A stretch of DNA of 64,000 bases from Listeria cossartiae subsp. cossartiae. GTDB lineage: Bacteria > Bacillota > Bacilli > Lactobacillales > Listeriaceae. The DNA is taken from contig NZ_JAASUI010000003.1 of assembly GCF_014224155.1 (NCBI RefSeq), forward strand, positions 282,143 to 346,142, given 5' to 3'. This document shows, one piece after another, positions 61,767-64,000 of this stretch. Each line of letters opens with the position of its first letter. Position 1 is the stretch's first letter. The notes beneath the pieces were generated by a model that ran no database searches, was not told the DNA's origin, and saw only the letters and a list, made by a program, of their open reading frames with translations. Position numbers and translations under genes: made by a program.

Positions 61767-63590
61767 TTATTCTTTTAAATGATAAGGGTATGTTGACACT
61801 ACGACATCCCTTTTCATTAGAAGCCTTGTGCGAATCAATAGGCTTGTTTGGTTATGAAGGACGTTTTGCCAACCTTTTCTAGGGATAAATTGTGGTATTA
61901 ATACCGTTAGTGAGTAATTGTCTTGATCTGCTTTTTGCTTAGCCGTGTCAATAAATTTCATTAATGGATCTGAAATGGATCGATACGGAGAGAACAGATT
62001 AGCCATACGCACTTCCGGGTGAACCCTATTCCATCTCTCAACAAATTCTTTCTCCTGCTTTTTATCAATAGAAATGTGAACAGCAATGACCGTATCACCA
62101 ATAGACTTAGCATATTGCAATGCGCCTTCTACAACCTTGGTGGTATCAGACACACAAATAATGACGGCATTTCCTTTAAAATCAGGCAGGTCCATTGTTT
62201 CGTCAATTCTAAGCTGTGGCCCTACTTTTCGGTAATGATGTCTTGTCCGGTGGAACACATAAATCATAATTGGCATAAAGATAAATACCGGCCATACAGA
62301 TTCAATTCTCGTTAAAAATAACACTAACAGAACGGTGAATGAAATCGAGGCACCAAGTAAATTAGCGGATAATGCCTTTTTCCACCCTTTTGGACGCTGT
62401 TTCCACCATTTTACAATCATTCCTGTTTGTGACAGTGTGAATGGTATAAATACCCCGACAGAATATAGCGGAATAAGTAGTTCTGTTTTCCCTTTAAATA
62501 GAATAATTAGTAAGATAGATCCGATTGCTAAGGTAATAATACCGTTTGAATAACCTAGTCTATCTCCTCTAGCTAAATACATTCTTGGCATAAATTTATC
62601 TTTCGCCAAGTTAAATGCTAACATTGGGAATGCCGAGAATCCGGTGTTGGCTGCTAAAACCAAAATAAGTGCTGTTGTAGCTTGAATAAAATAAAACATG
62701 AAGTTTCTACCAAATACATTTTCGGCAATTTGAGATAATACAGTTACTTTTAATTCAGGTACCGTTCCATAAACAAAAGCAAGTACCGTTATTCCTACAA
62801 AGAAGAAACCTAGCAAGCCCGCCATTAGCGTTAATGTTTTAGCTGCATTTTTTGGTCGTGGTTCTTTAAATAATGGAACTGCGTTTGAAATAGCCTCAAT
62901 ACCAGTTAGAGAAGCCGAGCCTGATGCAAATGCTCTTAGTAAAAGAAAAATCGTAACGCCTTGTACATGTGTTCCTACTGCAGCAGTTTCATGACTTGCA
63001 TCCATACCAGTTAAAACTTTAAATAAACCTGTAAAAATAAGAGCAATAATAGAAAAAACAAATAAATATACTGGTATTGCGAGCAAACTAGCTGATTCAG
63101 TAATCCCTCTAAGGTTGATAATTGTTACTCCGACAACAAGCAGTACAGCTATGGGCACTGCGAACGGATATAACGATGGAACTGCAGAAACAATGGCATC
63201 TGTTCCAGACGATACACTTACAGCAACCGTAAGCATGTAATCTACTAGCAAGGATCCACCTGCGATTAACCCCGCATTATTCCCTAAATTCTCTCTCGAA
63301 ACAATATATGCTCCTCCACCATGTGGATAAGAGTAAATAATTTGTTTGTAAGATAGATTAAGAGCAAACAAAAGAACAAGTACACAGAGCGCGATTGGTA
63401 ATGAATACCACATTGCGGCAGCACTAACAGTCACGAGTACCAATAAGATTTGTTCTGTACCATACGCAATAGAAGAAAGTGCATCTGATGACAGAACTGC
63501 TAAAGCTTTTAATTTCCCCAATTTTTGGTCTCCAGCTTCTGATGTTTTCAGAGGGCGGCCGATTAATAGTCTTTTTAGCGGCGAAGCCAT
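61767..63590 (-). CDS. kimA: Potassium importer KimA (APC family)
   Basis: A 607-aa protein from ATG 63590 (GGTAGGGAA upstream). It has 12 membrane helices of the amino-acid/polyamine/organocation fold to about residue 440, then a cytoplasmic domain of the universal-stress type (about 455-600) that binds c-di-AMP in the Bacillus homologue. The LSSDALSSIAYGTEQIL segment near 33 and the YPHGGGAYIVSRENLG segment near 92 are typical of KimA (YdaO). It is a proton-driven high-affinity potassium importer inhibited by c-di-AMP. Confidence 0.93.
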   Translation of the reverse strand: MASPLKRLLIGRPLKTSEAGDQKLGKLKALAVLSSDALSSIAYGTEQILLVLVTVSAAAMWYSLPIALCVLVLLFALNLSYKQIIYSYPHGGGAYIVSRENLGNNAGLIAGGSLLVDYMLTVAVSVSSGTDAIVSAVPSLYPFAVPIAVLLVVGVTIINLRGITESASLLAIPVYLFVFSIIALIFTGLFKVLTGMDASHETAAVGTHVQGVTIFLLLRAFASGSASLTGIEAISNAVPLFKEPRPKNAAKTLTLMAGLLGFFFVGITVLAFVYGTVPELKVTVLSQIAENVFGRNFMFYFIQATTALILVLAANTGFSAFPMLAFNLAKDKFMPRMYLARGDRLGYSNGIITLAIGSILLIILFKGKTELLIPLYSVGVFIPFTLSQTGMIVKWWKQRPKGWKKALSANLLGASISFTVLLVLFLTRIESVWPVFIFMPIMIYVFHRTRHHYRKVGPQLRIDETMDLPDFKGNAVIICVSDTTKVVEGALQYAKSIGDTVIAVHISIDKKQEKEFVERWNRVHPEVRMANLFSPYRSISDPLMKFIDTAKQKADQDNYSLTVLIPQFIPRKGWQNVLHNQTSLLIRTRLLMKRDVVVSTYPYHLKE

Positions 63591-63924
63591 TGTATTCCCT
63601 ACCTTTTTTATTTGATTTTTAGCTAACTCCAAGATGACCAGACACATTATAGCACAGCTGATTTTAGATTGTAATACTAAATTAAATTATTTTAGTCACC
63701 TAATTATTTTCTGAGTGAATAATTGTTCATAATACTTGTTTTCGCACCTTTTCCAACTAAAAATTTATTTCATACGTCTTTCAATATACATACCCATTAA
63801 TAAGATAAATAACCCGTTTTTCTTGGCTATATTTTCAGAAAAAAAAGAATTTAATTTGGGTATTTACAAATGATAACCTTTTTTTATATAATAGTTTCTA
63901 GCGGTAAAAAACTTTTATACATAT
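63591..63924. other. Gap between kimA and tRNA-Glu
   Basis: The kimA upstream region and the tRNA promoter. I looked on the minus strand for the conserved segments of the ydaO-type c-di-AMP riboswitch that precedes the Bacillus homologue and saw none. No other structure is evident. Confidence 0.6.
63863..63892 (+). promoter_or_regulatory. Promoter of tRNA-Glu
   Basis: TTTACA (63863-63868) and TATAAT (63887-63892) are 18 bases apart, giving a start near 63900, 25 bases upstream of the tRNA. Confidence 0.7.
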
Positions 63925-63996
63925 GGCCCGTTGGTCAAGCGGTTAAGACACCGCCCTTTCACGGCGGTAACACGGGTTCGAATCCCGTACGGGTCA
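63925..63996 (+). tRNA. tRNA-Glu (anticodon TTC)
   Basis: A 72-nt tRNA. The 7-bp acceptor stem GGCCCGT/ACGGGTC includes one G-U pair. The anticodon stem CCGCC/GGCGG encloses loop CTTTCAC, giving TTC for glutamate. The T-loop is GTTCGAATC, with discriminator A63996; CCA is not encoded. It may begin a tRNA cluster beyond the window. Confidence 0.97.
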
Positions 63997-64000
63997 CTTT

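Noticed and set aside
63591..63924. ydaO c-di-AMP riboswitch before kimA
   Set aside because: The conserved core segments of that RNA were not found on reading the minus strand.

Overview
The window looks like chromosomal DNA of Listeria, most probably Listeria monocytogenes or a very close relative. It is low-GC and uses Bacillales-type ribosome binding sites. It carries in order argG-argH, betL, a galactitol-type PTS operon, pdxR/pdxS-pdxT, pta, feoA-feoB, nagA, manA, hemQ (coproheme decarboxylase), a BceAB-type ABC exporter, the cdaA-cdaR-glmM operon, a maltose/maltodextrin operon and kimA. From memory this is the order of the lmo2087-lmo2130 segment of strain EGD-e; no database was consulted. 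HemQ has Tyr147, Lys151, His174 and Gln187 at the positions I remember for the Listeria enzyme.

Region 1 (1-1200) holds the start of a GyrI-like protein gene, an aminoglycoside-phosphotransferase-fold kinase and an intact tRNA-Leu(GAG). Region 2 (1140-8862) is a 7.7-kb AT-rich integrative element lodged in the 3' part of that tRNA, bounded by 60-bp perfect direct repeats. It carries a tyrosine integrase, a serine resolvase with a candidate res site, and three unidentified proteins: one of 328 aa, one of 298 aa with a CxxxC...H...C cluster, and one of about 240 aa with a C-terminal helix-turn-helix. It also has an XRE regulator coupled to a two-helix membrane protein, a divergent CI-like regulator, and a GC-rich hairpin block. 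No transposase, relaxase, capsid or replication protein is recognisable. Next to attL lies an inverted near-copy of exactly the part of the tRNA that the direct repeat lacks.

Region 3 (8862-14000) has the displaced tRNA terminator, an RNPP-like XRE/TPR regulator, a 603-bp gap that may encode a small RNA or tiny peptides, a TetR-MATE efflux pair and a membrane-anchored esterase. Region 4 (14000-27600) is core metabolism: arginine synthesis, betaine uptake, a PTS operon with its activator, and vitamin B6 synthesis with PdxR. Region 5 (27600-31400) looks accessory: a membrane-protein pair, a NUDIX hydrolase, and a TetR divergent from a seven-helix terpene-cyclase-like protein coupled to a quinone-reductase-like flavoprotein. 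Region 6 (31430-50100) is core: pta, Fur-controlled feoAB, a phosphoesterase, DeoR-nagA, manA, nitroreductase, hemQ, ABC exporter and cdaA-cdaR-glmM. Region 7 (50270-60800) is the maltose system: GH13 amylase, binding protein, two permeases, a DUF1189 protein and maltose phosphorylase, with a LacI regulator. Region 8 (60900-64000) has a small membrane protein, the potassium importer KimA and tRNA-Glu(TTC).

Themes that link genes: cdaA/cdaR make and control c-di-AMP, and KimA is a known c-di-AMP-regulated potassium importer in Bacillus; betL adds osmoprotection. ManA, NagA, Pta, the PTS genes and the maltose genes are sugar catabolism. The island and the 27.6-31.4 kb cassette are where strain-specific biology would be.
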